Shown here: positions 7,199-16,551 of the stretch, in pieces
Numbering within the stretch: the stretch's first letter is position 1
Layout of the letters: every line of letters starts with the position of its first letter
Assembly: GCF_002043095.1 (NCBI RefSeq)
Contig: NZ_MVOC01000025.1
Location: forward strand, 1-46,097
Direction: 5' to 3'
From: Mycobacterium sp. AT1
GTDB lineage: Bacteria; Actinomycetota; Actinomycetes; Mycobacteriales; Mycobacteriaceae
DNA length: 46,097 bases
Translations under genes and position numbers: made by a program
Notes under the pieces: model-generated
Database searches by the model: none
Told to the model about the DNA's origin: nothing
The model's input: only the letters and a program-made list of their open reading frames with translations

Positions 7199-8419
7199 AT
7201 GACGACGAACACGGCGTTCGTCCTGACGCTGTTGGTGCTCTGCTACGCGGTGGTCTCCGGTCTGGTCAAGCAGTGGTACCTGGCACCGGCGCTGATCTTC
7301 GTGCTGTGCGGAATGGTGTTGGGGCCGTTTGGATTCGATCTTCTCGAGGGTGGGACGAACACCTCGACGTTCACGGTGCTGGCGCAGTTGGCGTTGACGG
7401 TGATCCTGTTCAACCAGGCCGCCGAGCTTGACCTGTCGGCGGTCGTCGGTCGCCGCCAGGTGACCTTCCGGTTGCTGGTGATCGGCATCCCGCTGGCCAT
7501 CGCGCTCGGCGCGGGGACGGCGCTGCTGCTGTTCCCGGTGATGCCGACGTGGGAGGCGGTGTGTCTCGCCGCGATCGTCGCGCCGACCGAGGTCGCATTG
7601 ATCGACGCCCTCCTTGACGACGACCGCATCCCCGAGCGGATTCGCCATGCGCTGTCCACCGAGAGCGGCTTCTATGACGGCTTCGCGCTCGCGGCGCTCC
7701 TCGCGGCCGTGGCGTTCGCATCGGAGCGCAACGAATCCAGCGTGCACTGGAGTTACTTCCTGGTGCGCACCGAATTGGTGTCGGTGGCCGTCGGTCTCGC
7801 CATTGGGGCCGCGGGCGGTTGGGTGATCGGCAGGTCGCGTCAGCGCGGTTGGATGAGCGACATCTGGGCGCAACTCGCCACGCTTGCCGTGGCGCTGGTG
7901 TGCTTCCAAATTGGTGAAATGTTGCACGGCAGCGGCTTCGTCGCGGCCTTCGCCGGCGGCCTGGCGTTCGCCCACGCGGCGCGCCGGGCGGGGTCGCGGC
8001 CCGAGACGCATGTGTCCGACGCTGCCGGCCAGCTGCTTGAGCTGACCGTCTTTGCGTTGTTCGGCGGCTATGCGGTGATAGTCGGGTGGCGCGACGTCAG
8101 TTGGCGCGTCGTCGTATTCGCCATCGTCGCGCTGTTCGGCGTGCGCTTGGCGGCGGTCTGCCTGGCGCTGCTACGCAGTGACGTGCCGGTGCGCGAGCGG
8201 GTGTTCATCGGCTGGTTCGGCCCGCGTGGCATCGGCACGGTGGTGCTGGGGCTGCTCGTGTTGGAACGCGGCAGCATCGAGCAGGAGTCGCTGATCGTCC
8301 AGGTGGTCGCGGTGACCGTGTCGCTCAGCCTGCTACTGCACAGCGTGTCGGCGTGGCCAGGCATCAAGTGGCTGGGCTCGGCACCAGTGCGGGGCCAACT
8401 AGCCGCCGAGCAGACGTAA
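7199..8419 (+). CDS. CPA1-type Na+/H+ antiporter
   Basis: The protein has 406 residues with about 12 hydrophobic segments. It is a monovalent cation/proton antiporter of the plasma membrane. Family signatures are the unwound-helix region APTEVALIDALL and ESGFYDGFALA, the latter matching the ESxxND motif of NhaP-like proteins but with Tyr-Asp. WFGPRGIGTVVLG near residue 340 is another CPA1 hallmark. It starts nine bases after the deacetylase stop and could be co-transcribed. I do not recall it at this place in M. tuberculosis. Its stop codon lies inside the stem of the downstream terminator. The cation is unknown. Confidence 0.88.
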   Translation: MTTNTAFVLTLLVLCYAVVSGLVKQWYLAPALIFVLCGMVLGPFGFDLLEGGTNTSTFTVLAQLALTVILFNQAAELDLSAVVGRRQVTFRLLVIGIPLAIALGAGTALLLFPVMPTWEAVCLAAIVAPTEVALIDALLDDDRIPERIRHALSTESGFYDGFALAALLAAVAFASERNESSVHWSYFLVRTELVSVAVGLAIGAAGGWVIGRSRQRGWMSDIWAQLATLAVALVCFQIGEMLHGSGFVAAFAGGLAFAHAARRAGSRPETHVSDAAGQLLELTVFALFGGYAVIVGWRDVSWRVVVFAIVALFGVRLAAVCLALLRSDVPVRERVFIGWFGPRGIGTVVLGLLVLERGSIEQESLIVQVVAVTVSLSLLLHSVSAWPGIKWLGSAPVRGQLAAEQT

Positions 8420-8463
8420 AGGGCCCTCAATCTTCGCGATTGAGGGCCCTTTACGTCTGCTCG
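8407..8463. terminator. Long perfect bidirectional terminator
   Basis: Two perfect 26-bp arms (8407-8432 and 8438-8463) flank the five-base loop TTCGC. The stem core has an A-run/T-run edge (AAAGGGCCC and GGGCCCTTT), so each strand has the form of an intrinsic terminator. It lies between the convergent antiporter and fumarase genes and includes the antiporter TAA (8417-8419). Confidence 0.9.
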
Positions 8464-8473
8464 TGTGTGAGGA

Positions 8474-9880
8474 CTACTCGCCGTCTTTGACCTTCGCCAT
8501 CTTCAGCACGTCGAGACGCTTGTCGAGTTCCTCTTCGGACAGCTTGTCGCCGATCAGGCCGCGGTCGACGACCGTTTGCCGAATCGTCTTGCGCTCCTTG
8601 AGCGCTTCCTTGGCGACCTTCGCGGCTTCCTCGTAACCGATCGCCGAATTCAGCGGCGTGACGATCGACGGCGACGACTCGGCGAGCTCGCGCAGGTGCT
8701 GCTCGTTGGCGACGAGGCCGTCGATGCACCGCTCGGCGAAGAGCCTCGAGACGTTGGACAGCAGCGTGAACGACTCAAGCACGTTGCGCGCCATCATCGG
8801 GATGTAGACGTTGAGCTCGAAGGCACCGGACAGGCCGCCGACCGTGACGGCGGCGTCGTTGCCGATCACCTGGGCGGCGACCTGCGTAACGGCTTCGGGC
8901 AGAACGGGATTGACCTTGCCCGGCATGATCGAGCTGCCCGGCTGCAGGTCGGGGAGCTGAAGCTCGCCGAGACCGGTGAGCGGGCCGGAGCCCATCCAGC
9001 GGACGTCGTTGGCGATCTTGGTCAGCGACACGGCGATGGTCTTCAGTGCGCCGGACGCCTCGACGAGCCCGTCGCGGGCTGCCTGCGCCTCGAACGAGTC
9101 GACGGCCGTGCGCAATTCGGCGATGCCGGTCTGGTCGACGAGGACGTCGACGACCTTGGGGCCGAATCCGTCGGGTGCGTTGAGGCCGGTGCCGACGGCG
9201 GTGCCGCCGATGGCCAGCTCACCGAGCCGGGGGAGCGTGGCCTTGACGCGTTCGATGCCTGCCTCGATCTGACGGGCGTAGCCGCCGAACTCCTGGCCCA
9301 GCGTCACCGGGACGGCGTCCATGAGGTGCGTGCGGCCGGACTTGACGACGGTGCGCCACTGCCGGGCCTTGTTGCCCAGCGACTCGTGCAGCACCTCGAG
9401 AGCCGGAATCAGGTGTCGGACAGCGGCTTCCGTCGCGGCGATGTGGGTCGCGGTGGGGAAGGTGTCGTTGGAGCTCTGTGACATGTTGACGTGGTCGTTG
9501 GGGTGTACCTCGACCCCGTTGGCCTTCGCGATCGAGGCGATGACCTCGTTGGCGTTCATGTTCGAGCTGGTGCCCGACCCGGTCTGGAAGACGTCGATGG
9601 GGAACTGGTCGTCGTGCTTGCCGTCGGCGATCTCGGCGGCCGCGGCGATGATGGCGTCGGCCTTGTCGGCGTCGAGCAGGCCGAGGTCCTTGTTCACCTG
9701 GGCGCAGGCACCCTTGAGCAGGCCGAGGGCCCGGATCTGGGTGCGCTCCAAGGGTCGGAACGAGATTGGGAAGTTCTCCACCGCGCGTTGGGTCTGCGCC
9801 CGCCACAGGGCGCTCTTCGGCACCCGGACTTCACCCATGGTGTCGTGCTCGATGCGGTATTCGACTTCGTTGTCGGGCAT
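8474..9880 (-). CDS. fum: Class II fumarate hydratase
   Basis: The protein has 468 residues and catalyses the reversible hydration of fumarate to malate in the TCA cycle, in the cytoplasm and as a tetramer. The superfamily signature [11 protein letters not shown] is present, with the catalytic serine in the mobile loop, together with [11 protein letters not shown] and [11 protein letters not shown], which carry substrate-binding residues. The start ATG 9880 ([13 protein letters not shown]) is conserved in form with other FumC proteins. It lies 37 bases downstream of glpX and is probably in the same transcript. Length and motifs are typical. Confidence 0.97.
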   Translation of the reverse strand: MPDNEVEYRIEHDTMGEVRVPKSALWRAQTQRAVENFPISFRPLERTQIRALGLLKGACAQVNKDLGLLDADKADAIIAAAAEIADGKHDDQFPIDVFQTGSGTSSNMNANEVIASIAKANGVEVHPNDHVNMSQSSNDTFPTATHIAATEAAVRHLIPALEVLHESLGNKARQWRTVVKSGRTHLMDAVPVTLGQEFGGYARQIEAGIERVKATLPRLGELAIGGTAVGTGLNAPDGFGPKVVDVLVDQTGIAELRTAVDSFEAQAARDGLVEASGALKTIAVSLTKIANDVRWMGSGPLTGLGELQLPDLQPGSSIMPGKVNPVLPEAVTQVAAQVIGNDAAVTVGGLSGAFELNVYIPMMARNVLESFTLLSNVSRLFAERCIDGLVANEQHLRELAESSPSIVTPLNSAIGYEEAAKVAKEALKERKTIRQTVVDRGLIGDKLSEEELDKRLDVLKMAKVKDGE

Positions 9881-9917
9881 TGGCTCCCTGTTCGTCTCTC
9901 GGTTGGGGGGAAGGGTG

Positions 9918-10979
9918 TTACGGCAAGGGGTGGGCGGCGGACATGTCGCCGGTGAAGTCGACCGCCGAGTACTCGTTGAGCTTCGAAAGTCGGTGGTACG
10001 CCTCGATCATGCGGACCGTGCCGGACTTGGAGCGCATCACGATCGACTGCGTGGTGCAGCCGCCGCCGAAGTAGCGGACGCCCTGCAGCAGGTCGCCGTC
10101 GGTGACGCCAGTGGCGGAGAAGAACACGTTCTCCCCGGACACCAGGTCTTCGGTGTGCAGCACGCGGTCGAGGTCGTGGCCCGCGTCGATCGCCTTCTGG
10201 CGTTCGGCGTCGTCGGTCGGGGCGAGGACGGCTTGGATGGCACCGCCCATGCAGCGGATGGCCGCGGCGGTGATGATGCCCTCTGGCGTGCCGCCGATGC
10301 CTGCCAACATGTCGGTGCCGGAACCGGGCCGACAAGCCGCGATGGCACCGGCGACGTCACCGTCGGAGATCAGCCGGATGCGGGCGCCCGCCTCGCGGAC
10401 GTCGGCGATCAGCTGGCTGTGCCGGGGCCGGTCGAGCACGCAGACCGTGATGTCGGCGACGGAGGACTTGCGCACCTTGGCGACGCGGCGGATGTTCTCG
10501 CCGATCGGCGCGGTGATGTCGAGGACGTCGACTGCGTCCGGGCCGACGGCGATCTTGTTCATGTAGAACACCGCCGACGGGTCGAACATGGCGCCGCGTT
10601 CTGCCACCGCGAGCACCGAGATGGCGTTGGGCATGCCCTTGGCCATCAGCGTGGTGCCGTCCACGGGGTCGACGGCGAAGTCGCAGTCCGGCCCGTCGCC
10701 GTTGCCGACTTCTTCGCCGTTGTAGAGCATCGGGGCGTTGTCCTTCTCGCCCTCTCCGATGACGACGACGCCGCGCATCGACACCGAGTTCACCAGCTCG
10801 CGCATGGCGTCGACGGCGGCCCCGTCGCCGCCCTCCTTGTCGCCACGGCCGACCCAACGGCCCGCCGCCATGGCACCCGCCTCGGTCACCCGTACCAACT
10901 CGAGGGCGAGGTTGCGATCCGGGGCCTCGCGGCGGGATCGCGGCGAGCCGCTGGCGGAAGAAGCATCAGGCGCAGTCAT
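9918..10979 (-). CDS. glpX: Class II fructose-1,6-bisphosphatase
   Basis: The protein has 353 residues and hydrolyses fructose 1,6-bisphosphate to fructose 6-phosphate, the gluconeogenic step. The metal-binding [12 protein letters not shown] and [11 protein letters not shown] motifs are clear, as are GGTPEGI and the C-terminal [12 protein letters not shown]. The first 20 residues are Ser, Arg and Pro rich and vary in the family. GGGAG lies about ten bases before the ATG. It is upstream of fum in a two-gene minus-strand unit and is divergent from the DUF4245 gene with 53 bp between. Confidence 0.97.
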   Translation of the reverse strand: MTAPDASSASGSPRSRREAPDRNLALELVRVTEAGAMAAGRWVGRGDKEGGDGAAVDAMRELVNSVSMRGVVVIGEGEKDNAPMLYNGEEVGNGDGPDCDFAVDPVDGTTLMAKGMPNAISVLAVAERGAMFDPSAVFYMNKIAVGPDAVDVLDITAPIGENIRRVAKVRKSSVADITVCVLDRPRHSQLIADVREAGARIRLISDGDVAGAIAACRPGSGTDMLAGIGGTPEGIITAAAIRCMGGAIQAVLAPTDDAERQKAIDAGHDLDRVLHTEDLVSGENVFFSATGVTDGDLLQGVRYFGGGCTTQSIVMRSKSGTVRMIEAYHRLSKLNEYSAVDFTGDMSAAHPLP

Positions 10980-11032
10980 GTGCAGATTCTCCCATTAACC
11001 GTTCACAGGTTGGGAGCTGGGATACTGGCAGA

Positions 11033-11665
11033 GTGACCACACCCCAGGCGGCTCCGGAACCGAAGCCGGCCAAGTCGCGGCTGTTGCAGGACGGCCGCGA
11101 CATGTTCTGGTCGATGGCACCTCTGGTCCTGGTCTGCATCGTGCTGGCGGGGATCCTGGGAATGTGCTCCTTCGCCCCGAACGGGCCAGGTCAAGGGCCT
11201 GTGCTGCCCTATGACACGACCGCGGCGATGAGGGCCGACGCCGAGACGCTGAAGATCCCGATCCGTCAGCCGCAGTTGCCGGAGGGGTGGCGCGCGAACT
11301 CCGGGTCACGCGCCAGCATCGACGGCGGCCGCACCGAGGACGGTCGGCCGGCGCGGGCGGTCATCTCGCGGACCGGGTTCCTGGCGCCGACGGGGATGTT
11401 CATCAGTCTGATTCAGAGCGACGCCGACGAGCAGAGTCTCGTCAGGTGGGTCGACACCGACGTGGTGCCAACGGGGACCCAGGACGTCGACGGTGTGCGG
11501 TGGATCGTCTACGAGGGCGGCGAGGACTCCCGGCCGGTGTGGACGACCCGGCTCAAGGGGCCGACCGGTCCGGCGCAGATCGCGGTGACGGGGCCGGCGG
11601 GTACCGACGAGTACCGTACGCTGGCTAAGGCCACGCAGTCGCAGCCTCCGCTGCCCGTCGTCTAG
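11033..11665 (+). CDS. DUF4245 membrane-anchored protein
   Basis: The protein has 210 residues and a single transmembrane helix at about 29-47 (APLVLVCIVLAGILG) after a cytoplasmic Lys/Arg-containing tail. The remainder is extracytoplasmic and resembles the DUF4245 family (Rv1100-like). The function is unknown. Start GTG 11033 is used because the frame opens there and a GATACT box lies six bases upstream. Its stop codon overlaps the AGGAG ribosome site of the following hydrolase, implying a two-gene operon with coupled translation. Confidence 0.85.
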   Translation: MTTPQAAPEPKPAKSRLLQDGRDMFWSMAPLVLVCIVLAGILGMCSFAPNGPGQGPVLPYDTTAAMRADAETLKIPIRQPQLPEGWRANSGSRASIDGGRTEDGRPARAVISRTGFLAPTGMFISLIQSDADEQSLVRWVDTDVVPTGTQDVDGVRWIVYEGGEDSRPVWTTRLKGPTGPAQIAVTGPAGTDEYRTLAKATQSQPPLPVV

Positions 11666-11673
11666 GAGTGCCC

Positions 11674-12504
11674 ATGCCCGGACGCAAGTCGGATGTCGCC
11701 GCCGGGGCGGCTCCGGAAGCAGACCTCACCGGATGGGCCGTCGCGCCCTTCACCGCCGAGGGATTCACCTACGACGTCTACCGCAAGGGCGAGGGCCCCG
11801 GCGTCGTCCTGATTCCCGAGATGCCCGGCATCCACCCAGGCGTCCTGGCTCTCGGAAACCACTTGGTGGACAACGGGTTCACCGTGGCGTGTCCGTCGCT
11901 CTACGGCACGCCCGGGGCGAAGGGCGTCCGGCCAGGTGCGGTTCCGGTGATGCTGCGCGGTTGCGTGGCCAAGGAGTTCGCCGCCTTCGCCACCAACGCC
12001 GACCGGCCCGTCGCCCACTACCTGCGCGCGCTGGCCCGCGACCTCAACGAGCGGACGCCTGGCAAGGGCGTCGGCGTCATCGGCGAGTGCTGGAGCGGAG
12101 GCTTCGCCTTGGCTGCCGCGGTGGACGACAGCGTGCTGGCCCCGGTGCTGAGCCAGCCGTCGCTGCCGATTGGACTGACCGCCAAGCAGAAGGCCGATCC
12201 CGGCCTGTCGGAAGCCGAGCTGAAGGTCGTCGAACGCCGCGTCGCCGAGGACGGCCTGTGCGCGCTTGCGTTGCGGTTCAGCGAGGACCCGCTGTCGCCC
12301 GGTGCGCGCTTCGCGACGCTGAAGGCCCGGCTGGGGGACGCCTTCGAGGTGATCGAGATCGATTCGAAGAAGGGCAACGCGCACGGGTTCGGGAAGATGG
12401 CCCACTCGGTGCTGACCCTCGAGGTTCGCGAAGTCGACGGTCACCCCGCCTACGAGGCCCGCAAGCGGGTCGTTGCCTTCCTCAAGCAGAGGCTGGCCGC
12501 GTAG
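11674..12504 (+). CDS. Dienelactone hydrolase family protein
   Basis: The protein has 276 residues with an alpha/beta hydrolase fold. The nucleophile elbow GECWSGG places cysteine C139 as nucleophile, as in dienelactone hydrolases, with H237 in NAHGFG as the likely catalytic histidine. The physiological ester or lactone is unknown. ATG 11674 was chosen because AGGAG at 11664-11668 sits five bases upstream. An in-frame GTG at 11668 overlaps that site. The 3' end overlaps the convergent permease gene by 23 bases (12482-12504). Confidence 0.88.
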   Translation: MPGRKSDVAAGAAPEADLTGWAVAPFTAEGFTYDVYRKGEGPGVVLIPEMPGIHPGVLALGNHLVDNGFTVACPSLYGTPGAKGVRPGAVPVMLRGCVAKEFAAFATNADRPVAHYLRALARDLNERTPGKGVGVIGECWSGGFALAAAVDDSVLAPVLSQPSLPIGLTAKQKADPGLSEAELKVVERRVAEDGLCALALRFSEDPLSPGARFATLKARLGDAFEVIEIDSKKGNAHGFGKMAHSVLTLEVREVDGHPAYEARKRVVAFLKQRLAA

Positions 12505-13684
12505 TCGCGGTCTGCGCTTGCTGCCGCTTGCGGCGGCTCCAGATTCGTCGCCGCGCCTTCTCGATCAGGCGGGCGACGGGGCCGGGACCCTTGTCCTCGT
12601 CGTGGTCCTCGGGTTCGTCGATCGGCACGCCCTTGAACACCGCGAGGTAGACGCTCACCGTGGTGACGATGACGATCATCAACACCGGTCCGATGATGAT
12701 GCCCATGAAGCCGAACATCGTGATCCCGGCGAAGACCGCCAGCAGCATCAGGGCCGAGTCCAGGCGGGCGGCCCGCGGGATCAGGATCGGTCGCAGGACG
12801 TTGTCGATGTTGGTCACGACGATCAGGTGCCAGGCGATGACGAAGATGCCGCCGAAGACGTTGCCGAACAAGATCATTCCGATGCCGAACGGGATGCTCA
12901 CGATGCCACCGCCGAGCGGGATCACCGACAGCGCGGTCAGCAGGATCGCGAAGATGAAGAAGCCGTCGTGGAAGCCGGCCAGGTAGATCGACACCGCACC
13001 GGCCAACCCCTGGGCCAGCGCGATGACGAACTGGCCGAACACCGCGCCGCGCACCATGGCGCCCATCTTCTCCAGATAGAGGTCGGTGACCTCCTCGCCG
13101 AGCGGGTTGAGCTGGCGGATCAGCGTCTGCACGCGTTCGCGGTTGGAGAGCAGCGAGATGAACACGTAGATGAACAGCACGGCCGCGGTCAGCCCACCGG
13201 CGAGTCCGCCCGCGGCACCCTGCAGCGCGCCCAGCGCGTATTCGCCAACGCTTTGGGCGACGGTGCTCATCTTCTCTTGCAGCAGTTGCGGTGTCACCTG
13301 GACGTCACCGAGAAACGGGATCTTGTCGACGGCGTCGTTGGTCCACTTCAGCGCCTGATCGCCGAGCGAGTTCAAGTCGGTGCGTGACACCCAATCCGAC
13401 ACACTGCGGACCATGGCGCTGATCTGCACCACGGCCAACAGGATCAGCAACGACAACGGGATGATCACCGCGAAGATTGCGGCCAACAACGTGAACGTCA
13501 CCGACAGCCCGCGGTTGAAGCGCGTGAGGAACCAGTTGAACAGCGGGTTGAAAAGGTAGGCCGCGACGGCCGCCACGACGACGAGCATGAAGTAGCCGCG
13601 GAGGAAGTACGCGCCGAAGGCCAAGGCGACGACGACCGCGACGGCCAGAGCGCGCTTCTGCGTTTGGGTGAACTCCGTCGTCAT
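12482..13684 (-). CDS. AI-2E transporter family membrane protein
   Basis: The protein has 400 residues with about seven or eight hydrophobic segments and the PF01594 (AI-2E/TqsA-like) architecture, including the conserved GGGIVSIPFGIG region. It is the positional counterpart of Rv1101c. The substrate is unknown, and members export or permeate diverse small solutes. The C-terminal 50 residues are charged (DEPEDHDEDKG, then RRRIWSRRKRQQ) and cytoplasmic. ATG 13684 is preferred, with GTG 13690 as an alternative. It lies 16 bases after the SDR gene and may be read through from the upstream operon. Confidence 0.88.
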   Translation of the reverse strand: MTTEFTQTQKRALAVAVVVALAFGAYFLRGYFMLVVVAAVAAYLFNPLFNWFLTRFNRGLSVTFTLLAAIFAVIIPLSLLILLAVVQISAMVRSVSDWVSRTDLNSLGDQALKWTNDAVDKIPFLGDVQVTPQLLQEKMSTVAQSVGEYALGALQGAAGGLAGGLTAAVLFIYVFISLLSNRERVQTLIRQLNPLGEEVTDLYLEKMGAMVRGAVFGQFVIALAQGLAGAVSIYLAGFHDGFFIFAILLTALSVIPLGGGIVSIPFGIGMILFGNVFGGIFVIAWHLIVVTNIDNVLRPILIPRAARLDSALMLLAVFAGITMFGFMGIIIGPVLMIVIVTTVSVYLAVFKGVPIDEPEDHDEDKGPGPVARLIEKARRRIWSRRKRQQAQTATTRPASA

Positions 13685-13700
13685 GGCCACGGGAATGAGC

Positions 13701-14450
13701 CTACGGCGCTGCCAGTTTGGTGAGGTGGCCGAGGATGTCCGGGTACCGCTTCAGGTGGGCGCCGCCGTTGAGGTCAAGCACCTCGCCGGTGAGCCACGCC
13801 GCCTTGGTCAGATACAGCACGGCCTCGGCGACGTCCTCCGGTCTTCCCGCCCGCCCCAGCGGCGTGTTCTCGACGTATTCCTCGACGACTCCGGGCACCA
13901 GCGCGGCGCCCTCGGTGAGCGGGGTGAGCACGAACCCCGGTGCGACGGCGTTGACCCGAATGCCTCGCGGTGCGAGTTCGAGTGCGGCGACTTGGGTCAG
14001 CATCGACAGCCCGGCCTTGGCCGAGCAGTAGGCGCTCATGCCGATGGCGGGCTGGCGGGCGTTGAGTGAGGAGATCGACACCAACGATCCGCCGTCGACG
14101 AGGTGGCTGCCCGCGTACTTGGCGACGATGAACGCACCGGTCAGGCACACGTCGACGACCGAGCGGAACTGTTCGACCGGCAGGTCGACGATGGGGCCGA
14201 AGGTCGAGAAGCCAGCGCAGCTGACGACCGCGTCGCATTCGCCGACTTGATCGAAAAGCGTTGCCACGGTGGCTTCGTCGGCGACGTCGACGAACTGTCC
14301 GAGGTGCGTATCACCGAGCTCGGCGGCCCTGGCGGCTGCGGCGTCGCCGTTGAGGTCGGCGATGACGACCCGGTATCCGTCGGCGGCGAGTGCCCGAGCC
14401 GACGCCCAGCCGATTCCCGACGCTCCTCCTACGACGACTGCGCCTTTCAC
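13701..14450 (-). CDS. Short-chain dehydrogenase/reductase
   Basis: The protein has 249 residues and is a classical SDR oxidoreductase. The cofactor motif GGASGIG is at 8-14, ADLNGD follows the second strand (NAD preference is likely from D32), and the catalytic Ser127/Ser128, Tyr141 and Lys145 (YCSAK) are present. The GTG start at 14450 overlaps the epimerase TGA as GTGA, so the two genes are translationally coupled. In-frame codons further upstream lie inside the epimerase gene and were rejected. The shared transcript starts beside a KstR-like site, which hints at a sterol or hydroxyacyl substrate. This is inference. Confidence 0.9.
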   Translation of the reverse strand: MKGAVVVGGASGIGWASARALAADGYRVVIADLNGDAAAARAAELGDTHLGQFVDVADEATVATLFDQVGECDAVVSCAGFSTFGPIVDLPVEQFRSVVDVCLTGAFIVAKYAGSHLVDGGSLVSISSLNARQPAIGMSAYCSAKAGLSMLTQVAALELAPRGIRVNAVAPGFVLTPLTEGAALVPGVVEEYVENTPLGRAGRPEDVAEAVLYLTKAAWLTGEVLDLNGGAHLKRYPDILGHLTKLAAP

Positions 14451-15514
14451 GGTTTGCTCCCGTCCGGTCGCGGGTCGGCCCACTTCGCGGCGATCGCGCC
14501 CCACGGGTCGGCGTAGGGCTCGGTGCGGCCGTGATAGGCCGCGCGGCGGGTGAAGATGGCCTTGGTCAGCGGTGCGGCAACACGCAGCAGGTGACGGCTG
14601 ACGCCGGCCTTGTTGGCCGTCTCGATCAGCATCTCGGGCCACGAATGATGTTGGTACTTGAGCACTTCCTGCGCACGAGAGGTGTCCATCCAGTCGGTGT
14701 TGAACCAGTCGTCGTCGCGGGCCGGGTCGCCCTTCAACCCGGTCGGCAGGCCTCCGACGAGGCCCATCGCCGCGGCCATCGCGGGGGCGACGTCACCTTG
14801 GACGAGGCGATGCGTGTCGTCGCCGCCGATGAGCAGTGTTTCGCCGACGGCGTCGGCGGCGGTCGCGGCGGCGAAGGCCCGTGCCACGTCACGCACGTCG
14901 ACTGTCTGGATGCGGCCGTCGACGGGGAGCACGCCCTCGAAGTACAGGTTGTCCATCTTCATGTACGCCGCGGGGTCGACGGTCAACACCCCGCCGAGGC
15001 GCAGGATCACCCAATCCAGCGTGGACGCGCGGACCAGCGCTTCGGCCGCGACCTTGTGCGCGCCGTACACGTCGACCGGGTTGAGCGGGGTGTCCGCGGT
15101 CAACACGTCCGGGTGGGTGTGCGGGTTGCGCGCCCCGTAGACCGCAATGCTGGACGCCAGGACGAACCGCGGTCTGATGGGCTGCTTCTCGGCGGCGGCC
15201 AGCAGCGAGCCAGTCGCTTCGACGTTCACCTTCTTGGCGAGTTCTCGTCTCGTGTAGATGAACGGCGGGATGACCGCGGCGAGGTGGATGATCGCAGCAG
15301 GCGTGACGCCCGCGACCAGGGCGTCCACCGCGGCGGGGTCGGTCAGGTCCGCGTACTGAACCTCGACGCCCGGTGGGAGCTTCTCGGCAGCCTTGCGGTT
15401 GGCCGGGATGTCGAGGTCGGTGGCCACCACCCGGCGGCCGTCTGCGGCGAGCCGTTTCACCGTCGAGGATCCCACCAGCCCGAAGGCGCCCGTCACCAGT
15501 ACGGCGTCCGTCAT
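14447..15514 (-). CDS. NAD-dependent epimerase/dehydratase (extended SDR)
   Basis: The protein has 355 residues and an extended SDR fold. TGAFGLVG at 8-15 binds NAD(P), and the catalytic pair is in YGAHK (about residues 150-154). The C-terminal half contains an unusual aromatic stretch (DDDWFNTDWMD) that may shape the substrate pocket. AGGGAG upstream of ATG 15514 provides a good ribosome site. A KstR-consensus site lies 17 bases before the start. The family includes 3beta-hydroxysteroid dehydrogenases and sugar epimerases, and the motifs cannot separate these. Confidence 0.88.
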   Translation of the reverse strand: MTDAVLVTGAFGLVGSSTVKRLAADGRRVVATDLDIPANRKAAEKLPPGVEVQYADLTDPAAVDALVAGVTPAAIIHLAAVIPPFIYTRRELAKKVNVEATGSLLAAAEKQPIRPRFVLASSIAVYGARNPHTHPDVLTADTPLNPVDVYGAHKVAAEALVRASTLDWVILRLGGVLTVDPAAYMKMDNLYFEGVLPVDGRIQTVDVRDVARAFAAATAADAVGETLLIGGDDTHRLVQGDVAPAMAAAMGLVGGLPTGLKGDPARDDDWFNTDWMDTSRAQEVLKYQHHSWPEMLIETANKAGVSRHLLRVAAPLTKAIFTRRAAYHGRTEPYADPWGAIAAKWADPRPDGSKP

Positions 15515-15531
15515 GCAGCTCCCTAGTCAAC

Positions 15532-15545
15532 TAGAACGTGTTGCA
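15532..15545. promoter_or_regulatory. KstR-type operator upstream of the epimerase
   Basis: TAGAACGTGTTGCA fits TNNAACNNGTTNNA, the published KstR consensus, at every fixed position. It sits between the sulfatase-modifying gene stop (15550) and the epimerase start (15514). KstR represses cholesterol catabolic genes and is released by sterol CoA thioesters. The assignment is by pattern only. Confidence 0.6.
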
Positions 15546-15549
15546 GGCA

Positions 15550-16467
15550 TCATTGCCTAGACGGTCGCGGTTCACCAGCGTTGGCCTCCCAAATGCACCG
15601 AAATCCGATGTGGCTCATTCCGGTCTCGAGCATTTGTGGGCGCCGTGCGGCGGGGCGGTACCGCAGGCAGTAACCGTCCGCGCACAGGAACGAACCGCCC
15701 TTGACGACCTTGCGTCCGATCGCGAACTGCGGCTGGGCTGGGTCGTAACTGTCTGCCGCGCAGCATGATTCGACGTCGCCGGTGTCCGACCACCAGTCGG
15801 TGGTCCACTCCCAGGCGTTGCCAGCCATGTCGAAGAGGCCGTAGCCGTTCGCGGCGAAGCTCCCGACCGGTGCGGTGGTGCCGTATCCGGTGTCGGGGAG
15901 ATGGGGAAACTCGCCGTGCCAGTAGTTGGCGAGGCGTTGGCCAGGCCGTTCCGGCTCGTCACCCCAGGTGTAGGTGGTGCCGTGCAGTCCGCCGCGCGCC
16001 GCGACCTCCCACTGCGCCTCGGTCGGCAGGCTCAGCCCCGCCCAGTCGGCGTACGCCGTGGCGTCCTCGAGCGCGACGTGCACGACGGGATGGTCCTCGC
16101 GGCCGCGCGTGGTCGACCGCGGTCCGCGGGGATGGTTCCAGCAGGCGCCCGGCGTCCATGCCCACCACTGACTCAGGTGGCGCAGGTCGACCGGGCCCGG
16201 GGTGCGGCGGAAGACCATCGACCCGGGTTGCAGATTCTCCGGTGGCGCGCCCGGGTAGTCGGCGGGGTCAAGTGGCCGCTCCGCCACGGTGACGTAGCCG
16301 GTGGCGTCCACGAAGGCGGCGTAGTCGGCGTTGGTGACCTGGTGGGTCTGCATCCAGAAGCCGTCGACGGTCACCTCGCGAAGGGGTGCCTCCTCGGCGT
16401 AGTGCGCGTCGGAGCCCAGCATCGCGGTCTGCGGCGGGATCCACGCCATGCCGTCGCCACCCGTCAT
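15550..16467 (-). CDS. Formylglycine-generating enzyme (sulfatase activator)
   Basis: The protein has 305 residues and oxidises the sulfatase active-site cysteine to formylglycine. The active-site pair C262 and C267 lies in GGSFLCADGYCLRYRP, as in characterised bacterial FGEs. LPTEAQWEVAARGG and MAGNAWEWTTDWW are family hallmarks. ATG 16467 is the furthest start, and MAWIPP at 16449 is possible. It follows the sulfatase and HAD genes on the same strand, so it probably matures the neighbouring arylsulfatase. A palindromic element lies in the 84-bp gap upstream. Confidence 0.93.
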   Translation of the reverse strand: MTGGDGMAWIPPQTAMLGSDAHYAEEAPLREVTVDGFWMQTHQVTNADYAAFVDATGYVTVAERPLDPADYPGAPPENLQPGSMVFRRTPGPVDLRHLSQWWAWTPGACWNHPRGPRSTTRGREDHPVVHVALEDATAYADWAGLSLPTEAQWEVAARGGLHGTTYTWGDEPERPGQRLANYWHGEFPHLPDTGYGTTAPVGSFAANGYGLFDMAGNAWEWTTDWWSDTGDVESCCAADSYDPAQPQFAIGRKVVKGGSFLCADGYCLRYRPAARRPQMLETGMSHIGFRCIWEANAGEPRPSRQ

Positions 16468-16483
16468 CGCACGACTCCGCGTC

Positions 16484-16544
16484 GTCGAGACTGCGGTGAC
16501 GGCGCGAAAGTGCGAGTAACCATCGCCGTGAGCGCAGTCTCGAC
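16484..16544. repeat. Palindromic element, copy B
   Basis: Arms 16484-16504 and 16524-16544 pair at 19 of 21 positions around a loop with GTGCGAGTA (16510-16518). The inner 55 nt (16487-16541) aligns without gaps to copy A at 6235-6289 read in reverse. It lies inside the sulfatase operon between the HAD and FGE genes, where it may reduce read-through or stabilise the upstream message. Confidence 0.7.
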
Positions 16545-16551
16545 GCGGTGG

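Noticed and set aside
12482..14450. MazEF3 toxin-antitoxin genes expected here from M. tuberculosis gene order
   Set aside because: No such frames are present between the permease and the 3beta-HSD. The interval is filled with SDR, epimerase and sulfatase genes.
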